Source of the DNA: Betaproteobacteria bacterium
GTDB taxonomy: Bacteria > Pseudomonadota > Gammaproteobacteria > Burkholderiales > SG8-41
DNA length: 6,551 bases
NCBI GenBank assembly: GCA_021414185.1
Contig: JAIOOZ010000046.1
Span: forward strand, 1 to 6,551
Direction: 5' to 3'
The translations under genes were made by a program, and so were the position numbers. Every line of letters begins with the position of its first letter. Position 1 is the first letter of the stretch. This document shows positions 1 through 6,356 of this stretch, one piece after another. The notes under the pieces are model-generated. The model searched no databases and had not been told where the DNA came from. It was given only the letters and a program-made list of their open reading frames with translations.

Positions 1-894
1 CGGCTGGCGCCGCCCGCCGGCCATGAGATGCCGGCGCTGCAGGACATCGGGTTCAGACCGACGAATCTGCTCGAACTCGGCATCCCGCCCGGGATGTCAG
101 GCGCGCGCAAGCTGTTCGCGAATTTCAAAAAACGCATGGCCGACTATCACGAGCGGCGCGATTTCCCGGCATTGAAAGGCCCGTCGTACCTGTCGGTGCA
201 TCTGCGTTTCGGCACGATATCGATACGCACCCTGGCGCGCGAGGCATGGCAGGCGGCGGATCGCGGCGCGGCGGTGTGGCTGTCGGAACTCATCTGGCGC
301 GATTTCTATTTCATGATCCTGCACCATCATCCGCGCGTGGCGGCGCGCGCGTTTCATCCCGTGTACGATGCGCTCAAATTCCCGAACGACGAAAACCTGT
401 TTCGCGCCTGGTGCGAGGCGCGCACCGGTTATCCGCTGGTCGACGCGGCCATGCGCCAGTTGAACCAGACCGGGTACATGCACAACCGGCTGCGCATGGT
501 CGTGGCGTCGTTCCTGGTGAAAGATCTGCACGTCGACTGGCGCTGGGGCGAAAAATATTTTGCCGATGAACTCAATGATTTCGATCTCGCGGCCAACAAT
601 GGCGGCTGGCAATGGGCGGCATCCACCGGCTGCGACGCGCAGCCGTATTTCCGCATTTTCAACCCGGTCACGCAATCGCAGAAGTTCGACGCCGCAGGCA
701 AGTTCGTCCGCAAGTACGTGCCCGAGCTCAAAGGCTGCGACGACAAATCAATCCATGCGCCGTGGCTGATGAGCGCCGCGCAGCAGGCGCGGGCGGGTGT
801 CGTGATTGGCCGCGACTATCCGGCGCCCGTCGTCGACCACGCCGTGGCGCGCGGCGTTACGCTCGAATTGTACGCGCGCGCGAGAAACGGCTGA
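1..894 (+). CDS. phrB: Deoxyribodipyrimidine photolyase, C-terminal part (5' end outside window)
   Basis: This is the FAD-binding catalytic part of a class I CPD photolyase, a cytoplasmic enzyme that uses blue light to split cyclobutane pyrimidine dimers in DNA. The frame is open from base 1, so 297 residues are visible. Family members have about 470, so the N-terminal antenna-chromophore domain lies to the left; the first ATG at 28 is internal. Family hallmarks, numbered from that ATG, are ELIWRDFY (87-94), TGYPLVDAAMRQLN (133-146), MHNRLRM (151-157), LAANNGGWQWAASTG (187-201) and YFRIFNP (207-213). The lesion-contacting tryptophans corresponding to E. coli W277 and W384 are kept (W90, W196). 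Two tryptophans of the electron-transfer triad are present (W171 and W194), but the third, E. coli W306, aligns to Phe118. The family call is very secure. A photoreceptor-type cryptochrome role is less likely but cannot be excluded from the fragment. Confidence 0.96.
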   Translation, partial: RLAPPAGHEMPALQDIGFRPTNLLELGIPPGMSGARKLFANFKKRMADYHERRDFPALKGPSYLSVHLRFGTISIRTLAREAWQAADRGAAVWLSELIWRDFYFMILHHHPRVAARAFHPVYDALKFPNDENLFRAWCEARTGYPLVDAAMRQLNQTGYMHNRLRMVVASFLVKDLHVDWRWGEKYFADELNDFDLAANNGGWQWAASTGCDAQPYFRIFNPVTQSQKFDAAGKFVRKYVPELKGCDDKSIHAPWLMSAAQQARAGVVIGRDYPAPVVDHAVARGVTLELYARARNG

Positions 895-905
895 ACGTTA
901 TTGCC

Positions 906-961
906 TGATCAACGACGCCAAAAGGCCGGCGTGTGGTTAACGACGCCAAAAAGCTGGCGTG
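906..961. repeat. Two-unit 28-bp tandem repeat duplicating the trkH 3' end
   Basis: Two adjacent 28-bp units, 906-933 and 934-961, match at 24 of 28 positions, and all four differences are transitions. Read on the minus strand, unit 934-961 holds the last seven codons of trkH (TPAFWRR) plus its TAA. Unit 906-933 encodes the same seven residues followed by TGA, but lies one frame off, after the real stop. Each unit contains a 5-bp inverted repeat, ACGCC and GGCGT, around an 8-nt loop. The structure therefore forms on either strand between the convergent phrB and trkH genes. No T-run follows on either strand, so an intrinsic terminator is possible but not demonstrated. Confidence 0.85.
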
Positions 962-2409
962 AAGATGATTAGCAGCGCGAAGAGTTCGAGCCGCCCGAGC
1001 AGCATCGCAATCGTGCACACCCAGGTCTGGAAATCCGTCAGCACCGCATAAGTCGTCGCCGGGCCAACCTGGTTCAGTCCGGGGCCGGTGTTGTTGATGC
1101 TGGCGATAACCGCCGAGAAAGCGCTGATCGCATCGAGCCCTGTCGCCACCAGCAAAAAAGTCATCACGATCACGCAGGCACCGTACATGGACATGAACGC
1201 CAGCACCGCGAACACGATTTGATTGGGCACCACCGAACCGCCCAGCTTGACGGGTACTTGGGCCGCGGGATGGACGAGCTTCACCAGTTCGCGCATGCCC
1301 TGCCGCACCAGCAGCAGCGCGCGGATCATCTTGATGCCGCCGCCGGTCGAGCCCGAGCAGGACACGAAGCAGCACAGAAACAGCATCCATAAAGGGGCGA
1401 AAACCGGCCACAGGTTGTAATCGGTGTTGGCATAACCGGTGGTCGTCGCGATCGAGACCGTGTTGAAACTCGCGTAGCGCAGGGCGGTCCAGAAATCCGG
1501 ATAAACGCCTTTGGCCCACAGGAAGCACGCGATCATCACGCAGCTTCCCAGCGTAATCAGAAGAAACCAGCCGACCTCGGGGTCGGCGCGATACGGCCGC
1601 GCGCTGCGCTCGCGGCAGGCCTGGAAATGGGTGGCGAAATTGATGCCGGCGATCAGCATGAACACGATCGCGATACCCTCAATCAGCGGCGAATCGAAAA
1701 AGCCGTAACTCGCGTCGTGGGTGGAAAAGCCGCCCAGCCCCATGGTCGAGAACGCGTGGGCGATCGCATCCAGCCAGTTCATGCCGGCCAGCCGGTACGC
1801 GCCTATGCAGACCAGAGTGATGCCGGCATAAACGAGCCACAGCACTTTTGCCGTTTCAGTGATGCGCGGCGTCAGCTTGGAGTCTTTCATCGGGCCCGGC
1901 GTTTCCGCCTTGTAGAGCTGCATGCCGCCGACGCCCAGCAGCGGCAGGATGGCGACCGCGAGCACGATCAGCCCCATGCCGCCGAGCCACACCAGTTCGC
2001 AGCGCCAGAAATTGATCGACGGCGGCAACGCGTCCAGATTTTCCAGCACGGTGGAGCCGGTAGTGGTGATGCCCGACACGGTTTCGAAATACGCGTCGGT
2101 AAAACTCAGGCCGTGGATGTGAAACATCAAAGGCAGGGTCGCGAACGCCGGCAGTATCGACCACACCAGGAATACGAGCAGGAAGCCGTCGCGCGGCTGC
2201 AGTTCGCGCCGGCGGTGCATGGTCGTCACACGCATCAGCACGCCGGCCGCGAACGCAATAAGGATGGACTGGACGTAGGTGAGCAGCGCCGTGTCGTCAT
2301 AGATATACGCAACGATCAGCGGCGCCGTCATGGTCAGGCTGAATATCATGACGATGGTGCTGAACACGTTGACGACCGGCGCGATGCGCAGTACGGCGGC
2401 GGGTATCAT
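937..2409 (-). CDS. trkH: Trk potassium uptake protein TrkH (membrane channel subunit)
   Basis: This is the ion-conducting subunit of the Trk potassium importer in the inner membrane. Its 490 residues are close to the family norm of about 480. The chain is very hydrophobic and carries the four pore-loop signatures of the Trk/Ktr/HKT superfamily, each with its filter glycine: TTTGST (Gly118), STMGLGGFST (Gly224), ATTTGY (Gly325) and NNTGPG (Gly442). The intramembrane gating-loop motif CSGSTGGGIKMIR is at 351-363. The C-terminus FTPAFWRR is typical of TrkH. The ATG at 2409 puts the N-terminus where family members begin, and I see no in-frame ATG in the 33-nt gap. The Shine-Dalgarno sequence is weak. 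The gene lies 33 nt behind trkA on the same strand, so the two are presumably one transcription unit. Its 3' end overlaps the tandem repeat at 906-961. Confidence 0.97.
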   Translation of the reverse strand: MIPAAVLRIAPVVNVFSTIVMIFSLTMTAPLIVAYIYDDTALLTYVQSILIAFAAGVLMRVTTMHRRRELQPRDGFLLVFLVWSILPAFATLPLMFHIHGLSFTDAYFETVSGITTTGSTVLENLDALPPSINFWRCELVWLGGMGLIVLAVAILPLLGVGGMQLYKAETPGPMKDSKLTPRITETAKVLWLVYAGITLVCIGAYRLAGMNWLDAIAHAFSTMGLGGFSTHDASYGFFDSPLIEGIAIVFMLIAGINFATHFQACRERSARPYRADPEVGWFLLITLGSCVMIACFLWAKGVYPDFWTALRYASFNTVSIATTTGYANTDYNLWPVFAPLWMLFLCCFVSCSGSTGGGIKMIRALLLVRQGMRELVKLVHPAAQVPVKLGGSVVPNQIVFAVLAFMSMYGACVIVMTFLLVATGLDAISAFSAVIASINNTGPGLNQVGPATTYAVLTDFQTWVCTIAMLLGRLELFALLIIFTPAFWRR

Positions 2410-2442
2410 GCTGGGGATGTCGCGCGGCGGCCCGGATTGCGG

Positions 2443-3861
2443 TCAGAGAAAACCGACGTCGACCTGAAACAGTTTTTCCACTTTCGACACCATGAGCTTG
2501 TTGACCACGAATACGATGACGTGGTCGTCGGGTTCGATCACGGTGTCGTGATGGGCGATGATTACCTGCGCTTCGCCCGCTCCCGCCGGCTCGCCCTCGC
2601 TTCCCGTGCGCTGGTGCCGGCGCACGATGGCGGCGATGGTGGAGCCCTTGGGCAAGCTGATTTCCTCGACGCGACGGCCGACCACACGCGACGATTTGTA
2701 GTCGCCGTGCGCGATCAGTTCAAGCGCTTCCGCGGCACCCCGCCGCAGGCTGTGCACCGCCACGCAGTCGCCGCGGCGCACGCGCGCGAGCAGCGTGCCG
2801 ATCACCGCCTGCGCCGGCGAGATCGCGATGTCGATCTGGCCTGCCTGCAGCAGGTTCACGTACGCGCTGCGGTTGATCAGCGCCACCACTTTGCGCGCGC
2901 CCATGCGCTTGGCGAGCAGCGCCGACATGATGTTGTTCTCGTCGTCGTTGGTCACCGCGCAATACAGGTCCATTTCGCCGACGTTCTCGGTTTCGAGCAA
3001 TTCCTCGTCGGTGGCATCGCCGGCGAGCACCAGCGCGCGGCGCAATTCGGCCGCGAGGCGTTCCGCATTGGGCTTGCTGTGCTCAATGACCTTGACCTGG
3101 TAGTTCGCTTCGAGTGCCAACGCCAGGCGCCGGCCGATATTGCCGCCGCCGCCTATCATCACGCGCCGGATCGGCTTGTCCATGCGGCGCAGTTCGCGCA
3201 TCGCGCCGCGGATGTTTTCGGTCGCGGCGATAAAGAACACTTCGTCGCCGGCCTCGATGACGGTGCGGCCTTCGGGCACGATCGGCGTGTCCTGGCGAAA
3301 GATCGCCGCCACGCGCGTCTCGACGTTCGGCATGTGGTTGCGGATTTCCTGCAGCTCGTGGCCGACCATGGGCCCGCCGTGAAACGCGCGTACCGCGACC
3401 AGGCTGACCTTGCCGCCGGCAAATTCGAGCACCTGCAGCGCTTCCGGAAACTCGATCAGCTTGACGATGTAGTCGGTGATGATCTGTTCGGGACAGATCG
3501 CGTGGTCGACCGCCAGGCAGTCGGGGCTAAAAATCTCCGGATGCGCAAGATAATCAGCCGCGCGTATGCGCGCGACGCGCATCGGCGCGTTGAACAGTTT
3601 CGCCGCCAGCTTGCACGCCACCAGATTGGTTTCATCGCTGCGCGTCACCGCGAAAATCAGATCGGCATCCGCGGCGCCCGCCTGGGCCAGTGTCGCGGGA
3701 AGCGCGGCATTGCCGACGACGGTGCGCAGATCGAGGCGATCCTGCAGCAGCTTCAAGCGGGGGGCGTCGGTATCGACGATGGTGATGTCATTGGCTTCCG
3801 AGCACAGCGACTCCGCCACCGAAGCGCCGACCCGGCCTGCACCGAGGATGATTATTTTCAA
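2443..3861 (-). CDS. trkA: Trk system potassium transporter TrkA (NAD-binding regulatory subunit)
   Basis: TrkA is the cytoplasmic gating partner of TrkH; binding of NAD(H) or adenine nucleotides controls potassium flux. The 472 residues show the expected duplicated layout. The first Rossmann RCK-N domain (about 1-130) has GAGRVG at 7-12 and the ribose-binding acid D30. The first TrkA-C domain is at about 140-225. The second RCK-N domain (about 232-350) has GGGGNIG at 237-243 and E260. The second TrkA-C domain ends near 455 and contains HHDTVIEPDDHVIV. The start codon is TTG. It gives the family N-terminus MKIIILGAG, no ATG or GTG precedes it nearby in frame, and its ribosome binding site is weak. 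A Gly/Glu-rich stretch at about 416-431 looks like an insertion compared with E. coli TrkA (458 aa). The adjacent downstream trkH confirms the assignment. Confidence 0.97.
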   Translation of the reverse strand: MKIIILGAGRVGASVAESLCSEANDITIVDTDAPRLKLLQDRLDLRTVVGNAALPATLAQAGAADADLIFAVTRSDETNLVACKLAAKLFNAPMRVARIRAADYLAHPEIFSPDCLAVDHAICPEQIITDYIVKLIEFPEALQVLEFAGGKVSLVAVRAFHGGPMVGHELQEIRNHMPNVETRVAAIFRQDTPIVPEGRTVIEAGDEVFFIAATENIRGAMRELRRMDKPIRRVMIGGGGNIGRRLALALEANYQVKVIEHSKPNAERLAAELRRALVLAGDATDEELLETENVGEMDLYCAVTNDDENNIMSALLAKRMGARKVVALINRSAYVNLLQAGQIDIAISPAQAVIGTLLARVRRGDCVAVHSLRRGAAEALELIAHGDYKSSRVVGRRVEEISLPKGSTIAAIVRRHQRTGSEGEPAGAGEAQVIIAHHDTVIEPDDHVIVFVVNKLMVSKVEKLFQVDVGFL

Positions 3862-3885
3862 TTCAATGCGCCCACTGAGCGGAAG

Positions 3886-3921
3886 AAGCGCGATTCTAGT
3901 CCTGTTTGCAGCGCCGGTAAA
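3886..3921 (-). promoter_or_regulatory. Putative sigma-70 promoter of trkA-trkH
   Basis: On the minus strand a -35-like TTTACC (3921-3916) is followed, after exactly 17 nt, by a -10-like TAGAAT (3898-3893). Transcription would begin near 3886, leaving a leader of about 25 nt before the TTG start of trkA. The elements match the consensus at 4 of 6 and 5 of 6 positions. The call rests on pattern and position only. Confidence 0.5.
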
Positions 3922-3944
3922 ACGCCGGAGCGCGTGGACCCGTA

Positions 3945-3960
3945 TGGCATAATCTTCACA
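3945..3960 (+). promoter_or_regulatory. Putative extended -10 promoter of rsmE, leaderless start
   Basis: TGnCATAAT at 3945-3953 matches the extended -10 consensus TGnTATAAT at all but one fixed position. I see no good -35 element 16-18 nt upstream, which extended -10 promoters can tolerate. Seven bases after the hexamer is 3960, the A of the rsmE ATG, and no purine-rich ribosome binding site lies in front of that ATG. Both points suggest a leaderless message. This is inference from spacing. Confidence 0.45.
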
Positions 3961-4709
3961 TGCGGCGCGCTGTCTCCCTATCCACGCGCATTTATGCGCC
4001 CGATGTGCTGGCGCCTGGTGCGCTTCTCCCGCTGCGCGAAGCCGCCGCGCATCATCTGGCGCGCGTGCTGCGCGCGGCAGTCGGCGACCACCTCGTGGTG
4101 TTCAACGATGGCGTCGAGTTTGCCGCCACCATTGCGCGCATCGACAAACACGGCGTGACGGTCAAGCTCGCCAGCGGCGCGCCAGTCGACCGCGAGACGC
4201 CCCTCCCATGTGTCCTCGCGCAGGCGATTTCGAGCGGCGAGCGCATGGACATCACGCTGCAGAAGGCGGTCGAACTCGGCATTCGCGGCGTGCAGCCGCT
4301 CTACAGCGAGCGCAGCATCGTGCGGCTGGACGCGGAGCGCGCGGTCAAGCGCGTCGAACACTGGCGCGAGGTGATGATCGCCGCGTGCGAGCAATGCGGC
4401 CGCAACGCGGTGCCGGACGTGGTGCCCCCGCAGCCGGTGATCGATTGGCTGGGCGGTTTGCCGGCGCCACGCGACGGCGAGTTGCGCATCCTGCTGTCGC
4501 AGCATGCCGAGCAGCGTCTCGCGGAAATGCAGCGGCCGGCGGCGGTGACTTTGCTGGCGGGACCCGAGGGCGGCTTTACCCAAGTCGAGGCCGACCTTGC
4601 TCGGCAGCGCGGGTTTGTTGCGTTGAAGCTGGGGCCGCGCGTGCTGCGCACGGAGACTGCGGCGCTCGCCGCCCTGGCTGCGCTCAATACTTTGTGGGGC
4701 GATTTCTGA
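3960..4709 (+). CDS. rsmE: 16S rRNA (uracil-1498-N3)-methyltransferase RsmE
   Basis: RsmE uses S-adenosylmethionine to methylate N3 of U1498 in the decoding region of 16S rRNA, acting on the assembled small subunit. The 249 residues are normal for the family. An N-terminal PUA-like RNA-binding part (about 1-75) includes AAAHHLARVLR (28-38). The SPOUT methyltransferase part follows, with ERMDITLQKAVELGI (94-108), EQCGRN (144-149), the SAM-knot motif LLAGPEGGFTQVE (198-210) and the trailing LGPRVLRTETAALAAL (224-239). The ATG at 3960 gives an N-terminus a few residues longer than usual before the conserved R-x-Y segment, and no closer in-frame start is visible. The gene is divergent from trkA, and no clear intrinsic terminator follows it. 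Confidence 0.97.
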   Translation: MRRAVSLSTRIYAPDVLAPGALLPLREAAAHHLARVLRAAVGDHLVVFNDGVEFAATIARIDKHGVTVKLASGAPVDRETPLPCVLAQAISSGERMDITLQKAVELGIRGVQPLYSERSIVRLDAERAVKRVEHWREVMIAACEQCGRNAVPDVVPPQPVIDWLGGLPAPRDGELRILLSQHAEQRLAEMQRPAAVTLLAGPEGGFTQVEADLARQRGFVALKLGPRVLRTETAALAALAALNTLWGDF

Positions 4710-4817
4710 GACGGGCGTGAGCCGCTGTTGACGGCCTCCCGGCCCCGCAAGGCGCTTTCCTTGACGCGCTTTCTCGCATAACATGCGCTTGAATAAAAAA
4801 CCGTATCGAGTCATGTC
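4710..4817. other. rsmE-argA intergenic region without a clear promoter
   Basis: This 108-nt gap holds an octamer, GCGCTTTC, repeated at 4752-4759 and 4766-4773 (period 14). It also holds a small GGCC/GGCC hairpin near 4733-4744, a TTGACG (4761-4766), a CATAAC (4777-4782) and an A-rich run at 4792-4800. TTGACG and CATAAC are only 10 nt apart, too close for a standard promoter. No T-tailed hairpin is seen, so whether argA is read from rsmE or from its own promoter is not decided by the sequence. Confidence 0.4.
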
Positions 4818-6137
4818 ATGGCGCTGTCCGTCTCTGCTGATTTCGTCAAGTGGTTCCGCTCCGCGGCGCCCTATATCCACGCGTTCGGCGGCCGCACTTT
4901 CGTCATCGCGTTCGGCGGCGAGGTGGTGGCGGACGCGCGCTTTCTCGCCCTCATCCACGATCTGAATCTGCTGGCGAGCCTGGGTGTGCGCCTGGTGCTC
5001 GTGCACGGCGCAAGGCCGCAGATCGAAGCCCGCCTGAAGCAGCTTAAGCACCGCGTGAGTTACGTCAAGGGGCTGCGCATCACCGACGACGTTGCGTTGT
5101 CCTGCGCCAAGGAGGCCAGCGGCAGGATGCGGGTGGAAATCGAAGCGCTGCTGTCGATGGGCCTGCCGAATTCGCCGATGGCGGGTTCCGATATCCGTGT
5201 CGCCAGCGGAAATTTCGTGACGGCCCGGCCGATCGGCATCGTGGACGGCGTGGACCTGGTGCATACCGGCGAAGTGCGCAAGATCGACGTCACCGGCATC
5301 AACGACCGGCTCGACCACAACGAACTCGTGCTGCTGTCGCCGCTCGGTTATTCGCCGACCGGCCAGATTTTCAATCTCGCGCTCGAAGACGTCGCGATGT
5401 CGGCGGCCGTCGCGCTGGGCGCGGAGAAGCTGATCTTCCTGATGGATACGCCGGGGGTGGTCACCGGCAAGCGCGCCGAACTCAAGCACGAATTGACGTG
5501 CAGCCAGGCCGAGAAGCTGCTCGCGCGCCCCGGCGCGCTGGCAGGCGATGTGACTTTGTATTTGCCGCGGGCCGTGAGCGCCTGCCGCGCCGGCGTGAAG
5601 CGCGCCCACCTGCTGTCGCGCCACGCCGATGGCGCGCTGCTGCTTGAACTCTTTACGCGGCGCGGCGTCGGTACCATGCTGACGCAGGACCCGCTCGAAA
5701 AACTGCGCCCGGCGCGCATCGAGGATATCGGCGGCGTGCTGCGCCTGCTCGAGCCGCTCGAAGCCGACGGCACGCTGGTCAAACGCGGCCGCGATCTGCT
5801 CGAAATGGAAATCGAGCGTTTCTACGTGCTCGAGCACGACCGCGAAATCATAGGCTGCGCCGCGCTCTACCAGTACGACGACGGCATGGCCGAACTCGCC
5901 TGCCTTGCCGTGCATCCGGACCACCGGCGTCTCGGCGCAGGCGAGCGCCTCGTAGAGGCAATCGAGGCGCGCGCCAAACAGCGCAAAATTAAACGGCTTT
6001 TCGTGTTGACGACGCGGACCGCGCACTGGTTCATCGAGCGCGGATTCGATCCAGCACCGGTAGCCGTATTGCCGCGCCGCAAGCAGGACCTGTACAACTA
6101 TCAGCGCCGCTCGCAGGTGCTGATCAAGCGCTTGTAA
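4818..6137 (+). CDS. argA: Amino-acid N-acetyltransferase (N-acetylglutamate synthase) ArgA
   Basis: ArgA transfers an acetyl group from acetyl-CoA to glutamate, the first step of arginine biosynthesis, in the cytoplasm. Its 439 residues compare with 443 in E. coli. The N-terminal amino-acid-kinase-fold domain (about 20-280) has TFVIAFGGE (27-35), LVLVHGARPQI (59-69), SGNF (130-133) and RAVSACRAGVKRAHLLS (251-267). In the classical enzymes this domain serves arginine feedback binding. The C-terminal GNAT domain (about 297-439) has RPARIEDIGG (297-306) and LACLAVHPDHRR (360-371), and the acetyl-CoA loop R-x-x-G-A-G at 370-375. It ends with LFVLTTR, HWFIERGF and LYNYQRRSQVLIKRL. The ATG at 4818 gives a family-like N-terminus, with only a weak GAG ribosome binding site at 4808-4810. 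The gene runs into yggX after 30 nt. Confidence 0.97.
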   Translation: MALSVSADFVKWFRSAAPYIHAFGGRTFVIAFGGEVVADARFLALIHDLNLLASLGVRLVLVHGARPQIEARLKQLKHRVSYVKGLRITDDVALSCAKEASGRMRVEIEALLSMGLPNSPMAGSDIRVASGNFVTARPIGIVDGVDLVHTGEVRKIDVTGINDRLDHNELVLLSPLGYSPTGQIFNLALEDVAMSAAVALGAEKLIFLMDTPGVVTGKRAELKHELTCSQAEKLLARPGALAGDVTLYLPRAVSACRAGVKRAHLLSRHADGALLLELFTRRGVGTMLTQDPLEKLRPARIEDIGGVLRLLEPLEADGTLVKRGRDLLEMEIERFYVLEHDREIIGCAALYQYDDGMAELACLAVHPDHRRLGAGERLVEAIEARAKQRKIKRLFVLTTRTAHWFIERGFDPAPVAVLPRRKQDLYNYQRRSQVLIKRL

Positions 6138-6155
6138 CGAACGCAGCGATTTACC

Positions 6156-6159
6156 GGAG
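6156..6159 (+). promoter_or_regulatory. Ribosome binding site of yggX
   Basis: GGAG sits 8 nt before the ATG at 6168. It is the clearest Shine-Dalgarno sequence in the window and fixes the start of the short gene, showing that the reading frame is set up for translation. Confidence 0.65.
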
Positions 6160-6167
6160 CAGTCTTC

Positions 6168-6347
6168 ATGTCAAGAATGGTCAAATGCATCAAGCTCGGC
6201 CGCGAAGCCGAAGGGCTCGATTTTTCGCCGTACCCCGGCGAGATCGGCAGGAAGATTTTCGAGAACGTTTCGAAAGAAGCGTGGAAGCAATGGCTCGAGC
6301 AGCAGAAGATGCTGGTCAATGAGAACCGCCTCAAAAGCCGGCCATAG
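6168..6347 (+). CDS. yggX: Probable Fe(2+)-trafficking protein YggX, C-terminally shortened
   Basis: The 59-residue product matches the N-terminal two thirds of YggX, a small cytoplasmic protein tied to iron handling and protection of iron-sulfur clusters from oxidative damage. Visible landmarks are MSR, the conserved Cys7, GREAEGLDF (11-19), YPGEIG (22-27), SKEAWKQWL (35-43) and MLVNENRL (48-55). E. coli YggX has 91 residues. Here the chain ends KSRP-stop just where the family continues into its second helical part, so about 30 residues are missing. Neither other forward frame downstream resembles the missing part, so a single frameshift does not explain it. A strong ribosome binding site and the position directly behind argA suggest it is translated. 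It could be a functional short form, a recent deletion, or an assembly artefact. Confidence 0.88.
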   Translation: MSRMVKCIKLGREAEGLDFSPYPGEIGRKIFENVSKEAWKQWLEQQKMLVNENRLKSRP

Positions 6348-6356
6348 CAGGCGAAG

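Noticed and set aside
857..1528. 223-codon - strand frame overlapping the 3' part of trkH and the phrB end
   Set aside because: It overlaps TrkH in a different frame on the same strand and lacks any family motif, while the TrkH frame shows all four filter signatures.
1627..4158. 843-codon open frame on the + strand, antisense to trkH and trkA
   Set aside because: It lies across two clearly recognisable - strand genes, is extremely rich in His, Arg, Asp and Gln, shows no recognisable domain, and runs through the trkA-rsmE promoter region. This is the expected shadow of GC-rich codons.
4790..4804. TGAAT followed by an A-run upstream of argA, resembling half of an ArgR box
   Set aside because: Only the left half matches; the right half (ATTCA) is absent, and no second box is nearby. 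This is too weak to call an operator.
4783..4965. 60-codon frame beginning ahead of argA, as a possible leader peptide
   Set aside because: It overlaps the argA start in another frame, has no good ribosome binding site, and its sequence after the first dozen residues is just argA read out of frame. There is no run of Arg codons that would suggest attenuation.
3978..6026. 682-codon open frame on the - strand, antisense to rsmE and argA
   Set aside because: It is fully covered by two well-conserved + strand genes, has Arg/His/Gln/Ala-rich low-quality composition, and shows no family motif.
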